Shown: positions 10,458-21,007, numbered from the stretch's first letter. The stretch: 64,000 nucleotides of DNA from Meghimatium bilineatum (GCA_034231615.1 CM067311.1:26316015-26380014); one strand, 5' to 3'. Translations and numbers: made by a program. Notes: generated from the letters alone by a model not told the origin.

Positions 10458-10575
10458 AGCATCTTCAGAATCACCAGGAAATAACTTCAGTTCCTGATCG
10501 TCCATGTACTTCAAACATTTGTTACATCTTTCTGGGAGAGCTTTCGTATGACTTAAAGTCAACACTGTGGAATTT
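10458..10575 (-). CDS. DNMT1: DNMT1 exon: start of RFTS
   Basis: 118-bp exon, entered after two bases of a codon (acceptor TTTACAG) and left in phase 0 at GATGCT|GTAAGT. LPERCNKCLKYMDDQELKL contains the CxxC that supplies the first two RFTS zinc ligands. It corresponds to the human stretch around KCIQCGQYLDD. Confidence 0.95.
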
Positions 10576-10640
10576 CTGTAAATAAGAAACAGTTCATAAC
10601 ATGAAGTAAAAGATTACAAGTGGGAGGGGAAACAAACAGA

Positions 10641-10835
10641 TGATGATGATGAAATAATACCTTTAGCTGCGAGAAAATACCTCTTGAAACATGATGATGA
10701 TGAAATAATACCTTTAGCTGCGAGCAGATAGCTCTTCACATGATGATGATGAAATAATACCTATAGCTGCGAGCAGATAGCTCTTGACACATGATGATGA
10801 TGAAATAATACCTTTAGCTGCGAGCAGATAGCTTG
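10641..10835. repeat. 50-bp minisatellite, about 4 copies
   Basis: Four units of 49-51 bp with gaaataataccttt, agctgcgagcagatagctct and a (gat)n run. The same sequence type, read on the opposite strand, builds arrays at 46361-46475, 47203-47400 and 52362-52800. Confidence 0.85.
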
Positions 10836-11134
10836 ACAGTCCACTGATAAATTGACAGACTTTCTGACAAAAGTACAGGTCTTCCTCAACTAAGGTGATA
10901 CCGGTGAGTATAAGCATGGTTGTGTTAAGGGGGCTTATAGGTTTATGTTTTTCCCAAAAGGAAGCATTTATTATTATTCGAGAAAAATAATACTATTCAC
11001 GACATACACGTTATCTACTAGGGATTTGTTGTTGCATGGTGGTTGTTCTGGTATGTCACTGGCGAGACCAGGCAGTTAACATAATCTATGCCGAGTCATA
11101 TGCCAGATTGTAATTAATTTAAAATTCAGCTTAC

Positions 11135-11296
11135 CTTTATTGTTGGTTGATATTATTTTCATCTTCTAGTTTGGCCCTCTTGGGACTGTTTTCCTTATCA
11201 TCGTTCTCATCAGGACACTTGTCACATTCAGTCATCTCCTTGGCTTGAACATCATTAGCAACTATTTCTTGACCTTTCTTTGGTTCCAACTTGGGC
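11135..11296 (-). CDS. DNMT1: DNMT1 exon: NLS-like linker with in-frame TAA
   Basis: 162-bp exon between a CAAGCAG acceptor and an AAAG|GTAAGC donor. It completes the Arg after the PIP box, then encodes a disordered linker (KLEPKKGQEIVA; DENDDKENSPKRAKLED). PKRAKLED resembles the c-Myc-type nuclear localisation signal. Entry and exit phases match the flanking exons exactly, and the other two frames are closed, so the frame is secure. Yet the frame meets TAA at 11137-11139, two bases before the donor. A sequencing substitution, an alternative donor or a real truncating allele are all possible. Confidence 0.8.
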
Positions 11297-11429
11297 CTGC
11301 TTGGAAATTATGAATGTTTCTGTAGAAAGTAGTTTCAAACAAGTAATAAAATAATAAAATATCAATGCAAAAGCAGTCAAGCTAAATTACATCTGGACAG
11401 AGCAAGCATATTATTTATCAAGTGAGATA

Positions 11430-11645
11430 TTCTTCTCAGAACGATGTGTTCATCGTGAATACTCTGAACACTTCTCTGTCCCGGGCAAGTAGGTCTGCAT
11501 TGGCCAGAGACATGTGCATACATTCTTCGATGTCGCTGGTCCATCGTCTTCTTGGTCCATGCACAGAGAAAGACAAATCAAGGTAAAGAACATTAAATGT
11601 AGATAAGGGTCGAATCGTGAACAACATCACAGCATGAAAGCTGAA
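11430..11645 (-). pseudogene. Non-LTR retrotransposon 3-prime fragment
   Basis: Minus-strand remnant with RRRWTSDIEECMHMSLA followed by LLARDREVFR, the usual C-terminal motif of a LINE protein. A related copy lies at 56000-56165, also on the minus strand. Confidence 0.55.
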
Positions 11646-12284
11646 GTTTATTTTGGTTATATAAAGAGACTTAATAGCATGAGAAAACTAGTAATGGAAG
11701 GCATAGTTGCTGGTAACAAGGCAAAGATAACAACGGACGAGAGACATTTCAGAGTCTTTAGAGGTGCCCATGGCGGCATCATGTCAACTTGCTCAGAATT
11801 GTGAGGACGTTTAGTGCTCATAAGTAATACTGCATTCTGGGAAGAATGTAACTCAATTAATGCTATTCATAATATATCCCAATCATTTATATTTTCATAT
11901 AACCTTAATTTCTTGCTGCCTCAATGGAGCCCTGATATACAGGAACAGACGAGATATCTGGAACAGACCCGTGAGCTTTCTAAAAACAAGTTGTTTTAAA
12001 AACCTCTTCTATTTATGCTGTCCATATTTTCATGGGTGCTTCTCTAACTTTAAGCCCACTGTATTTAAACAGCGTCACTTTTCGGATGGTATTAGTAACT
12101 AGTAGCATGTCAGAACCATTTGACCTGCTGTTTTCTGATGAAGTTCCGCACTCGTGTTATACCCACCTGCCGTCTGATTGTCTCATTACTGATTATATCT
12201 ATTTTTGTGACCAAGTGAAAAAAAACTACTGAAAGCAGACAAAAGGGTAAAGTACACCCTGATCAAGTGAAAATATTTGATAGA

Positions 12285-12505
12285 ATAGGAACCACCAAAT
12301 CAATCAAACAAACAGAATAGAAACCACCAAATCAATCAATCAAACACAGAATAGGAACCACCAAATCAATCAATCAAACACAGAATAGGAACCACCAAAT
12401 CAATCAATCAAACAGAATAGGAACCACCAAATCAATCAAACACAGAATAGGAACCACCAAATCAATCAATCAAACACAGAATAGGAACCACCAAATCAAA
12501 CAGTG
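12285..12505. repeat. Roughly 34-bp minisatellite
   Basis: Six to seven units of gaataggaaccaccaaatca followed by a variable (atca)n spacer, so unit length ranges from about 26 to 34 bp. Confidence 0.85.
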
Positions 12506-12675
12506 ATTGTTCCACGTAAACTGCTATTTAAATTTTGTTTATATATTTACTTACCAATTGGTGCACAATTTTACTGCAGTTTTCTATTTACTTGAATTTT
12601 TTTAATCAAACTAATGCAAACATGTTTTGGCAGTAAAGAAAGTCAATAATAATCATGTACGTTCAAGTAACTCAC

Positions 12676-12757
12676 CTTCCAGAAAACAATGACATAATTG
12701 TGGGCTGTTTGTCATCAGGAGTCTTAGAGGCGAGACGACCTGAAGTCCGAGCAGGTG
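12676..12757 (-). CDS. DNMT1: DNMT1 exon: PCNA-binding PIP box
   Basis: 82-bp exon, entered after one base of a Thr codon (acceptor CTACAG) and left two bases into an Arg codon at GGAAG|GTGAGT. KQPTIMSLF fits the PIP-box pattern Q-x-x-I-x-x-(x)-F and sits where human DNMT1 has QTTITSHF. This motif tethers the enzyme to PCNA at replication forks. Confidence 0.93.
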
Positions 12758-12821
12758 CTGTAGAGTATAGATAAAACATATACATATTTTCTGATGCCAC
12801 TAAGCTATTACACCTAATTAA

Positions 12822-13565
12822 CCTTACAGGCTCTATAGGTGGTTATAGCCCCGACGTCATTATGTAACTTGGGTCGGTAGGCGTCTCCATTCACCCCCAT
12901 TGCTATGCCCCAAATCATCAGCACGGAATCACACGAAGTAAAGCTTATATGATGTAGAATTCCCGCCACACGAAGCTAGAAAGAAATATGTCACAGCCTA
13001 AAGGTCAAGTTCCTTTACACATTACGATTGCAAGAAGGAAAAAGCCGGCTAATTTTTGACAACAAATTTCTGAAATGAATTTGTCCATTTTCGACCACAT
13101 ATTTTACTATCAAATGTAGTGTAGCATTGGCAAGTGATCAAATGTAGTGTAGCATTGGCAAGTGATCAAATGTAGTGTAGCATTGGCAAGTGATCAAATG
13201 TAGTGTAGCATTGGCAAGTGATCAAATGTAGTGTAGCATTGGCAAGTGATCAAATGTAGTGTAGCATTGGCAAGTGATCAAATGTAGTGTAGCATTGGCA
13301 AGTGATCGTCATAGAAAGTGATGTCTACATGTTTTAATTGCTGTTTTTATGTTTTAGTTGTTGTTATGTTATAGAATGTTCGTTTATTCATTGAAAAACA
13401 CAAAAACAATATGTATCAGAGGTGTCACGTGTCAGCTTTTAAAATAAAAACATTGTATGTCCATAGTCTTAAACGAGCAGACATTGTATGTGATTTCTTC
13501 ACGTTTGATTAGTTTGTTCAGTCCATATTACATTAGTCTGGAAATAAACGATATTTTAAAAAAGT
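12822..13565. mobile_element. piggyBac-like element, copy 2, truncated
   Basis: Begins CCTTACAGGCTCTATAGG directly after TTAA (12818-12821) and follows copy 1 (4234-5157) through several conserved blocks (agtaaagcttatatga; cccgccacacgaagctag). It loses the right end near 13565, where retroposon A sequence begins. It contains the 28-bp array at 13104-13313, absent from copy 1. Confidence 0.6.
13104..13313. repeat. 28-bp minisatellite inside copy 2
   Basis: About 7.5 nearly identical copies of a 28-bp unit (atcaaatgtagtgtagcatt plus ggcaagtg). Copy 1 has the single-copy counterpart near 4523-4555, so the array arose after the element copies diverged. Confidence 0.9.
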
Positions 13566-13579
13566 GATTAAACACTTAA

Positions 13580-13645
13580 GAGTTGGTTGTCCCATCTCAT
13601 ATGGGGTCAAAGTGACCCAGATGCCATACTTACCCTTAGAACCCA
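13580..13645 (+). mobile_element. Retroposon A fragment
   Basis: Short piece gttggttgtcccatctcata with the following gggtcaaagtgacccag; joined to the broken end of the piggyBac-like copy. Confidence 0.6.
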
Positions 13646-13854
13646 GTAGCTCGATACTTTAGGATTTACACTAAATATGGTTACCCCAGAAACCAATTTT
13701 TTGGTATTTCGACTTGCAAGAACAGCGTACAGCATAAAGTAAGTTAATGATATAACAAAACATAATTTTATGCCGTATTTGTGTCAAAATAACTCAGATC
13801 TGGTGGAGCGTTTTTGTGTATTTTTTTTTCTCATGCGCCCGGGGAAAGGGGTGA

Positions 13855-14679
13855 TTAAGTAGGAGAGAAACCACATCACTGTACATAGAAAGTAGGAGAG
13901 AAACCACATCACTGTACATAGAAAGTAAGAGAGAAACCACATCATTGTACATAGAAAGTAGGAGAGAAACCACATCATTGTACATAGAAAGTAGGAGAGA
14001 AACCACATCATTGTACATAGAAAGTAGGAGAGAAACCACATCACTGTACATAGAAAGTAGGAGAGAAACCACATCATTGTACATAGAAAGTAGGAGAGAA
14101 ACCACATCATTGTACATAGAAAGTAGGAGAGAAACCACATCACTGTACATAGAAAGTAGGAGAGAAACCACATCATTGTACATAGAAAGTAGGAGAGAAA
14201 CCACATCATTGTACATAGAAAGTAGGAGAGAAACCACATCATTGTACATAGAAAGTAGGAGAGAAACCACATCATTGTACATAGAAAGTAGGAGAGAAAC
14301 CACATCATTGTACATAGAAAGTAGGAGAGAAACCACATCATTGTACATAGAAAGTAGGAGAGAAACCACATCACTGTACATAGAAAGTAGGAGAGAAACC
14401 ACATCATTGTACATAGAAAGTAGGAGAGAAACCACATCATTGTACATAGAAAGTAGGAGAGAAACCACATCATTGTACATAGAAAGTAGGAGAGAAACCA
14501 CATCACTGTACATAGAAAGTAGGAGAGAAACCACATCATTGTACATAGAAAGTAGGAGAGAAACCACATCATTGTACATAGAAAGTAGGAGAGAAACCAC
14601 ATCATTGTACATAGAAAGTAGGAGAGAAACCACATCATTGTACATAGAAAGTAGGAGAGAAACCACATCATTGTACATA
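13855..14679. repeat. 33-bp minisatellite, 25 copies
   Basis: About 25 almost identical 33-bp units (aggagagaaaccacatcatt then gtacatagaaagt). Virtually the only variation is C or T at one site. The period is a multiple of three, so three reading frames stay open for 250-395 codons; these are not genes. Confidence 0.95.
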
Positions 14680-14789
14680 GGATCAAACATTTTGTACAAA
14701 CATCCTGCAACAATTTAAATGTTGTTATTCTTTGCTCCTCTTTTGGGCCCCAGCAACACCCGAGCGCAATGGCCTGTAAATTTCTTGGA

Positions 14790-14957
14790 ACCAAAACAAA
14801 CTGCCAAAGACAAATGTGTCGGGCCATTGGAATGCATAAAAAGGCGACACAGCTTATTTCCATTCTCTGAACTACATCGTGTTGGAAATCTAGTAGGACC
14901 ATTGTCCTGCTACAAGAGTGACCCAGTGGGAGTTTGAAAATAAACGCTGAAAAAGAA
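14790..14957 (+). mobile_element. Retroposon B copy
   Basis: Near-complete copy (ccaaagacaaatgtgtcggg to aaaataaacgctgaaaaagaag). A minus-strand end of retroposon A (ttctttgctcctcttttggg) precedes it at about 14722-14765. Confidence 0.7.
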
Positions 14958-15030
14958 GAAACGATAACCATTTCTTCTACAACTTATGAGAACAATTTTG
15001 TTGTTTATTAAATTAATCCTCTATACTTAC

Positions 15031-15202
15031 TTCGAGTGGGTGTCTCTACGGATTTTCTACCTCCTTTTAATTTTTTAACCGGTGGTGAGAAGTCATCTTC
15101 ATCCCCATTGTCTGCTCCGTTAGTGTCAATCTCTGCTTCAATCAGATCAACTTCCACTACGCCGTTCAATAGTTGGTTACCATTCTGTGTCTCCGCGATA
15201 TC
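15031..15202 (-). CDS. DNMT1: DNMT1 exon: linker before PIP box
   Basis: 172-bp exon, phase 0 entry (acceptor CATCAG), leaving one base into a Thr codon at CGAA|GTAAGT. It encodes an acidic stretch (VVEVDLIEAEIDTNGAD) and a basic one (SPPVKKLKGGRKSVETPTR). Poorly conserved in sequence, but phase, frame and position fit DNMT1. Confidence 0.88.
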
Positions 15203-15334
15203 CTGATGACATAAAGTAATATAGTATATAAAACAATTTCAAATATGGTCGGATTATTTTTACATATTTTGTAGTAATTGTTATAAACAAACAATTTTTA
15301 ATTCTGAAAATGAAGTCCATCATCAAAAGATCCA

Positions 15335-15570
15335 TTAACATGGAATGGAGCTCACCTCATCCATGGCAGCCAAAAGGACAATGCTATCTACAAGCTTGGA
15401 AGAAAGGAACAAACTATGTTTAGATTGAGAAAATACTCTAACATATGTACGGGAAGTTTGGAGTTGGTGTCACTGATATGTACCCTTTTGGACAAGTTCC
15501 AGAAAACACAAAACATATTTTACAGAACTGCACACTGTACGTAAGTAAAGACAAGATGAAAGCTATGAGC
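15335..15570 (+). pseudogene. Decayed RNase H-type LINE 3-prime end
   Basis: Plus-strand remnant with the order typical of these LINE ends: a leucine/arginine stretch, then GVTDMYPFGQVPENTKHILQ followed by an NC pair, i.e. the C-x-C...EHIL..C region with frameshifts and lost cysteines. Related to 25593-26573. Confidence 0.5.
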
Positions 15571-15599
15571 CTCTGAAAAAGCTTCTTCTTCTGCGTTCA

Positions 15600-15800
15600 G
15601 CATCTGCATGTGCAAACCAGACAGTGGTGTGGGCAGCTATAGATATGCATACCACAGCGGTTTGGGCAGATACGGATATGTATGTGCAAAATAGAGCACA
15701 GTTTGGGCAACTACAGACCTGAATTTAAAAACCAATGATTTTGGCAGCTACTGACCTGCATGTGCCAGACAGTGGTTTGGGCAGATATGGGCCTGTATGA
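15600..15800. repeat. Degenerate ~60-bp repeat
   Basis: Three to four loose copies of a unit containing gtttgggcagatayggat and catgtgc; strongly diverged. Confidence 0.5.
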
Positions 15801-15949
15801 ACACAATTCTCTTGGTGTGGTCACTGAGTACATTTTTTAGACTAATATTCCTAGATCTTGTACACAGTGTGTTAAATGTACACACGTGTTGCCTTTCCCA
15901 AAAAGAAAACAAAGAATAGCATTACTAATCTTCCATGCATGGAGGGGGG

Positions 15950-16395
15950 GAAGGGGGTCATGTGTGTGTGAGAGAGAGTTGGCAGTCCCATTCCATAGGT
16001 CATAGTGACCCAAAAACCATGCTGAAGTCAAACGTGCCGAGCTGGAAGGCGCAGATAATACAGCCTAGCTGTAAACCATGACACAATTTATTCGCCTCTC
16101 CAGACAATGTCCTGCTAACCAGCAAGACTTTAGGAATGAATGCTGGAAAAGGCAATGTACCATATTAGAAACACTTATCTGCCAATCATGTCATAAGAGT
16201 CAACTAAGGAGGTTTTGGTGTGGAGTTAGCTGTCCCTTCCCGTCATAGTGACCCAGAATCCATTCTTAAATCTGATGTGTTAGGTTGAAAGGCGCAGACA
16301 TCACAGCTAAGCTGTAAACCATGACCAAATGCATTCCATTCTCCGAACTACATCCTGCTAAACTTTAGGAGTTTGAGTACGAACGCAGAAGAAAA
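15950..16395 (+). mobile_element. Two tandem retroposon A copies
   Basis: Two partial plus-strand copies, about 15955-16145 and 16170-16395. Each runs from the ggcagtcccattcc-like centre to the gagtttgagtacgaacgcag-like tail. Confidence 0.65.
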
Positions 16396-16425
16396 ATAAA
16401 CACAAAAATAAAACATTTATCTTAC

Positions 16426-16707
16426 CACTTTGCAGTTGACCTTGCTTCTGTCATCTGTATTCTCGTTCGTAAATTCTTTATTTTCTACATTATTTTCAAT
16501 GTTAGAGCCCAATGCAAATTTAGACAATGTCACAGCAACAGAGGATCCGTTAGTGATATGCCCACTGGCTACTGTCGCTGATGAAAATTCACCATTGTGA
16601 GCATGCTTAATGTCGGTGCTACTTGTACCATTGCTAGTTCCGTTTGTGTTAACACTTGCCAACAGGAAACCGCCAATGATGGCATCAATCTTCTTGTAAA
16701 AACCTTT
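16426..16707 (-). CDS. DNMT1: DNMT1 exon: end of DMAP1-binding domain
   Basis: 282-bp exon in phase 0 at both ends (acceptor TTAATAG; donor AAAGTG|GTAAGA). The first residues, KGFYKKIDAIIGGFL, complete the DMAP1-binding domain (compare human EEGYLAKVKSLL). A long Asn/Ser/Thr-rich disordered stretch follows (VNTNGTSNGTSSTD). The N-terminal domain binds DMAP1 and other repressors in vertebrates. Confidence 0.9.
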
Positions 16708-16829
16708 CTATTAAAAAGAAAAAAAGTATTTCAAAAATACTTTTAAACTGGGTTTATTCAGTTCAAAGATGATAAAAACCTGCTAGGATGGTGTTTATCT
16801 GGCATTCTTTATGAGGTTATACTAAAGAG

Positions 16830-17040
16830 AAACGCGGTGGCCTAGCTGATAGTGAGCTTGCTTACTGGATTACAGCGTGCCAGTGCCAGGTTCCAAACAA
16901 CATCTGGACAAAACAATCGGGTTTAGATTTATCTCCTTACAGCTCCTCCAGCTGTAAATGGATACCTGACGCATGAGTTTGGGAAGGTAAACACAGCAAG
17001 GAAGGAAACTGGCCATCTCATCTAATACTGTAGTTGCTGC
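16830..17040 (+). mobile_element. Retroposon C, single-headed copy
   Basis: Starts cggtggcctagctgatagtg and ends near tactgtagttgctgcagc. It shares its head with the 57-bp array at 5895-6412 and its body with 6500-6600. Confidence 0.6.
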
Positions 17041-17119
17041 AGCTTAGCAAACGAAAAGTTATCTTCATCTCCAATGGCAGGTCACTGTTATGGGATCTGC
17101 CTTACCTTTATACTAAAGA

Positions 17120-17260
17120 AAATCCTGGATTGACAACATCAAGGAATGGTCTGGGCATGATTTTGTCTACACCCCTCCAAGTGGCTATGGATAGAGATAT
17201 TTGGAGAGCGTTCTTTTACTGATGTCACCAGTGTGGTACCCCTACGATCTAAATGTTTTT
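17120..17260 (+). pseudogene. LINE 3-prime end fragment
   Basis: Plus-strand remnant with LLQVAMDRDIWRAF-like residues followed by TSVVPL and a (ttatt)n-type tail; resembles the C-terminal DR.RWR motif of LINE proteins. Frameshifted. Confidence 0.45.
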
Positions 17261-17584
17261 GGGTCTTATTGTTATTGTTATTATCTAAGGTTTTCCACAG
17301 TTTATGCAAGCACCAGATGACTGCAGTACTCAATGTACCTGTGGGTTGCAATGTACCTGTGGGTTGCAATGCTACAAAATGGACATATTATTTCTAGATG
17401 AGATTTTCTTGCACTCTCAAAGCATCCTGCAGATAAAAGGGTTAATTTTCTCCCAGAGGTACAGGAATGGGTTTTCAGCAGACTTCAGCTCAGAGAAGAT
17501 CATTGGATGAAATAGCTCATACCTCCTTAGTACCTTCTTACGACATGTGACAAGTGTTATTTCCCTTTCTGGTGCCAATAACAC

Positions 17585-18115
17585 ACAGGCAGTATTCTTC
17601 TGCATTCGTTCTCAAACTCATGCAGATTAGCAGGATGCAGTCCGGAGAACGGAATGTGTTGTGTCATGGTTTACAGCATTGCTGCGATATCTGCACCTTT
17701 CGGCCGGACACATCCGACTTCAGCATGGCTTTGGGTCACTGACCCTATATGGGTAAATGCAAATAAAGTAAATAGGTTACTAGAAAACTATCAATATAAA
17801 ATAATAAAATATAGAAAATAACACTAAGAAATTTTCTTTAAAAAAGAACAAATACAATTGTCAACGTGGTGGTCCAATTGGGATCTTTATCAAGACAACA
17901 AAAACAGTTAAGAACAAAAAAAACCATAACGAATATAAACAAAATGGATTTCTCCCACCAGGAAATCAACAACCAGCAACAACAGATCCAGTGCAATACC
18001 AACTCCATCCCATAACCTCCTTAGTCGCCTTTTACGACATGCGTAGAAGGTAAACTGTGTTGCTATTCTTTACTCCCCTTTTGGGCCCTGGCAATACACG
18101 GGCGAGGCATTATTC
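17585..18115 (-). mobile_element. Retroposon A, broken copy
   Basis: The tail half (ttctgcattcgttctcaaac to ggctttgggtcactgaccct, 17597-17750) and the head half (ccataacctccttagtcgcc to ttgggccctggcaatacacg, 17995-18115) are separated by about 245 bp of unrelated AT-rich sequence, suggesting a later insertion. Confidence 0.65.
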
Positions 18116-18353
18116 TAAACCTCCTTATTACCTCTTACGACATGTGGCAAGTGTTATTTCCCTTTCTGTGCCAATATCACACAGGCATTATTCTAAACCT
18201 CCTTATTACCTCTTACGATATGTGGCAAGTGTTATTTCCCTTTCTGTGCCAATATCACACAGGCATTATTCTAAACCTCCTTAGTACCTCTTACAACATG
18301 TGGCAAGTGTTATTTCCCTTTCTGTGCCAATAACACACAGGCATTATTCTAAA
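18108..18353. repeat. 78-bp minisatellite, about 3 copies
   Basis: Three units of 78 bp (acatgtggcaagtgttattt; ttctaaacctccttattacc), joined to the retroposon A end at 18115. Part of the unit (ctccttattacctcttacga) is the retroposon A core, so the array grew from it. Confidence 0.85.
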
Positions 18354-18393
18354 CATAAATAAAGTTAGCAGCAGAGACAAGAAAAACATTTAA

Positions 18394-19490
18394 TCTTGTT
18401 TGTTTGTTTTGCGCTCGCTCCATTGTAATCAGCACAGAAATTCATGTGATTTCTGCCAGGAGCGTAGTTACATTTGTGCCACCGTTATGTGCCTTGCAGG
18501 CCCAGCACATCTGATTTCGACATGCCTTGACATTTCGGGTGGACTGCCCTAGCCTGTGACAGGCAGTGAATGTGTACTTATTCTACGCCGAAACTGTTTG
18601 TCCTTCACATCTATCTTGCACGAGGTGTTCCGCCACCAGTGAACTTGTCTCATGTAATTTGACGTATTGTGACTGGCCCCATTGGGTACTGAACCTTTTC
18701 TCATCCTCAAGCCTGGTTCCGGTTTAGTAAGAACTTGACAGAAGAAATGGACTTGGACTCGTTCACCCTCTTAGCCGAAGTGTTGTTCACCAACTTCATG
18801 AACCACTCGTCCTAAGTCCGAGTCTATACACATTTTTATGAGCGTCAGGGACTAGCATTTATTCTAGAACAGCTGAACAGTGCTGTCACCCTGGATGGCT
18901 GTGCCTGCGCCCATCAGGCACTGAATCTTTTCTCTCTGCAAGCATGATTCCGTTATAGAAAAAACTCAACAGTAGATTTGGGCCTGGGCTGGGATCACAG
19001 GTATCTAGGAGCTTGTCTCGAATAAACAAAACAATAGTTCTGATTTCCTTGAAACGTTTTTCATTCTCTTTGCACGTACTGCTGTCCTCTAGCGCTGTGC
19101 TTCCCTCTCAGTGTACACATTGTGCTATTATTTTTATTGTGACTAATGTGCCATTCTTTATATTTCTCATAACATCTGCCCACTTTGTAACAACTGCATT
19201 GGCCGCCCTTCCGATGCTTCTGCAGAACTGACTAGCTTCACTGTGTGTCGACAGTGCTGCTGCATGTGTTGATGCAGAGGTGTCTGAGATATTGCCTGTC
19301 AAATCTCTTTCCAACTGCTACCTCCACTTTCACTGACACAATCCCCAAAAGTTTTAGCCAGAATCAGCATGAGCAGCTGTATTTCTGTTTCCAGGGTGCA
19401 CCATGAGGAGGTAATTATGGGATCTTGGTTATCTGCTAACCCTGGGTCCGCCGAGAGCAATGCGGTACCCTTTGCACCCAACATCTTATC
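18394..19490 (-). mobile_element. Element D copy 1 (retroposon-like)
   Basis: About 1.1 kb matching 30773-32037 from the (tttg)n start and gcgctcgctccattgtaa to tgctaaccctgggtccgcc near the end. The (tttg)n reads as a (caaa)n tail on the minus strand, so it is probably a retroposon. Minus-strand frames are short and broken (for example CTLETEIQLLML in both copies). Imperfect 13-bp flanks acat.t.atcttg surround it. Confidence 0.6.
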
Positions 19491-19779
19491 TTGATAAAGA
19501 CCTTTTTGGTCAAAACATCAATTCTGAGAATTGTTTCACGTAAAACTGTTATACAACAATTTTTTATTCAATCAAATATTATGTGCCTACCCACTTTTTT
19601 CTAAATTGTGACTGAATTGTGCAGCTTCATTCCAAGTTTGTTATAGTACGAGCAGTTAAGGTCACCAGCAGACAATGTTGCCAAAAAAAACAAAACGGTT
19701 AATTTAATCGGAGATATCTGTTTAGTGAGCTTGCCAGCTACAGTACAGATAAAGCTGTGTGTTTGTTACAAACTCCTAC

Positions 19780-20005
19780 CAAGGTCATGAGGGGAGCTCT
19801 TAGTGTGTAGCGCACAGTTTGATTACAGCTTGGCTGCGATATCTGTGCCTTTTGGCCTGCCATATAACTTTTGGATCATTAGCCTGTGTAATGGAATAGC
19901 CAACTCAATCCCCAAATCTCCTTAATGGCCTAATATGACATGCATGGAAGGTGAGTGATGCTATTCTTTGTCCATATGTGACTCCGAGCAACACACATGA
20001 GGTCC
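19780..20005 (-). mobile_element. Retroposon A copy, minus
   Basis: Diverged minus-strand copy (gttacaaactcctaccaagg to gctattctttgtccatatgt). Confidence 0.6.
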
Positions 20006-20104
20006 TACACTCAATTCAACAGCCACTGCTCCTAACTAAGTGTTGAAATAATTACGACATTTCACGACTAACAGAACATCAACTCGTTTTATATTAAGTC
20101 CCTC

Positions 20105-20375
20105 ACCCAAGTGTTACCTGGGAACCAAAATGAGAGCAAAGAATAAAAACACATTTACCTTCCATACAAATTGTTATAGGCGACTAAGGAGGTTAGGTGG
20201 AGTTGGCTGTCCCATCCCACATATGATCAAAGAGATACAAAGTGATACTGAAGTTAAATATGTTCGGTTGAAAGGCGCAGATACCGCAGCAATGATGGAA
20301 ACTGTGACAACACATTCTAACTACATCCTGCTGATCTGCAGGAGCTTGAGAACAATTGCAGAAGATGAAATTTAA
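20105..20375 (+). mobile_element. Retroposon A copy, plus
   Basis: Plus-strand copy from gtgttacctgggaaccaaaa to gagaacaattgcagaagatg. Confidence 0.7.
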
Positions 20376-20449
20376 GTATGGAAACTGCTGGTTGCTCTAA
20401 AATATTGGCCATAAAACATAAATATTTCTCTTAGATCACAATTTCCACC

Positions 20450-20590
20450 AAAGGCAGATGTGTCGGGCAATTGCCGCAAATAAAATGGTTTTAAAGCGTA
20501 TTTCCATTCTCTGGACTAAATCCAACTAGAAATTGTGTAGGACAAATGTCATGTTACAAGGGAAATCCAGCGGGGAGTTTCTTCTTCTTC
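20450..20590 (+). mobile_element. Retroposon B copy
   Basis: Plus-strand copy (ccaaaggcagatgtgtcggg to ggaaatccagcggggagttt) whose tail is replaced by the LINE fragment 20585-20800. A further tail piece follows at 20800-20840, suggesting the LINE fragment interrupts the copy. Confidence 0.6.
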
Positions 20591-20800
20591 ATCAATTTTC
20601 AGTCAGATATCAGATACCAATAGCTTCAATGAATTGTGTGGTTCGCTTCAGATCATCCATGGAACCCCTCAAGTCTAGAAGAAGTGCAGTCTCAGTGGGC
20701 CATATTTTCTCATTCTCTTCTTGGTAGATTTGACACATATGAAGAATGTGTTCTGCAGTCTCTGGACTCAGTCCACAGTTCTGTCTCGCCAATCTTCAGC
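20585..20800 (-). pseudogene. RNase H-type LINE C-terminal fragment
   Basis: Minus-strand frame ARQNCGLSPETAEHIL followed by MCQIYQEENEKIWPTE and LKRTTQFIEAIGI. This is the same C-terminal arrangement (C..EHIL..C, KIWP, FIEA) as the larger copy at 25593-26573. Confidence 0.7.
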
Positions 20801-20899
20801 TTTCCGAACATGCGGGGAGTTTGAGAATGAACCTTGAAGACGAAGAATATGACAAACAAAATGTACTGACATGCTATTACATCGATATCTGCAAACTAC

Positions 20900-21007
20900 C
20901 TCCGTGATTTCTGCATTGGCTAACTCCTCCTCCAACTCTTCAATTTTCCTTTTCACATCCTCGTTAAACAAATGTTCCAGAATGGCACACTTCTTTTTCC
21001 AGTAACC
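20900..21007 (-). CDS. DNMT1: DNMT1 exon: DMAP1-binding domain
   Basis: 108-bp exon, phase 0 at both ends (acceptor TTGACAG, donor ACGGAG|GTAGTT). It encodes CAILEHLFNEDVKRKIEEL and EEELANAEITE, the helical core of the N-terminal DMAP1-binding domain. The match to human ([21 protein letters not shown]) is moderate but collinear. Confidence 0.9.

Noticed and set aside
13855-14679. Regular 33-bp repeats looking like a CRISPR array
   Set aside because: Units are directly adjacent, with no unique spacers, and the genome is animal.
13784-14971. 395-, 301- and 257-codon frames with perfect short repeats
   Set aside because: Period 33 keeps any stop-free frame open. Frames exist on both strands, with no gene context.
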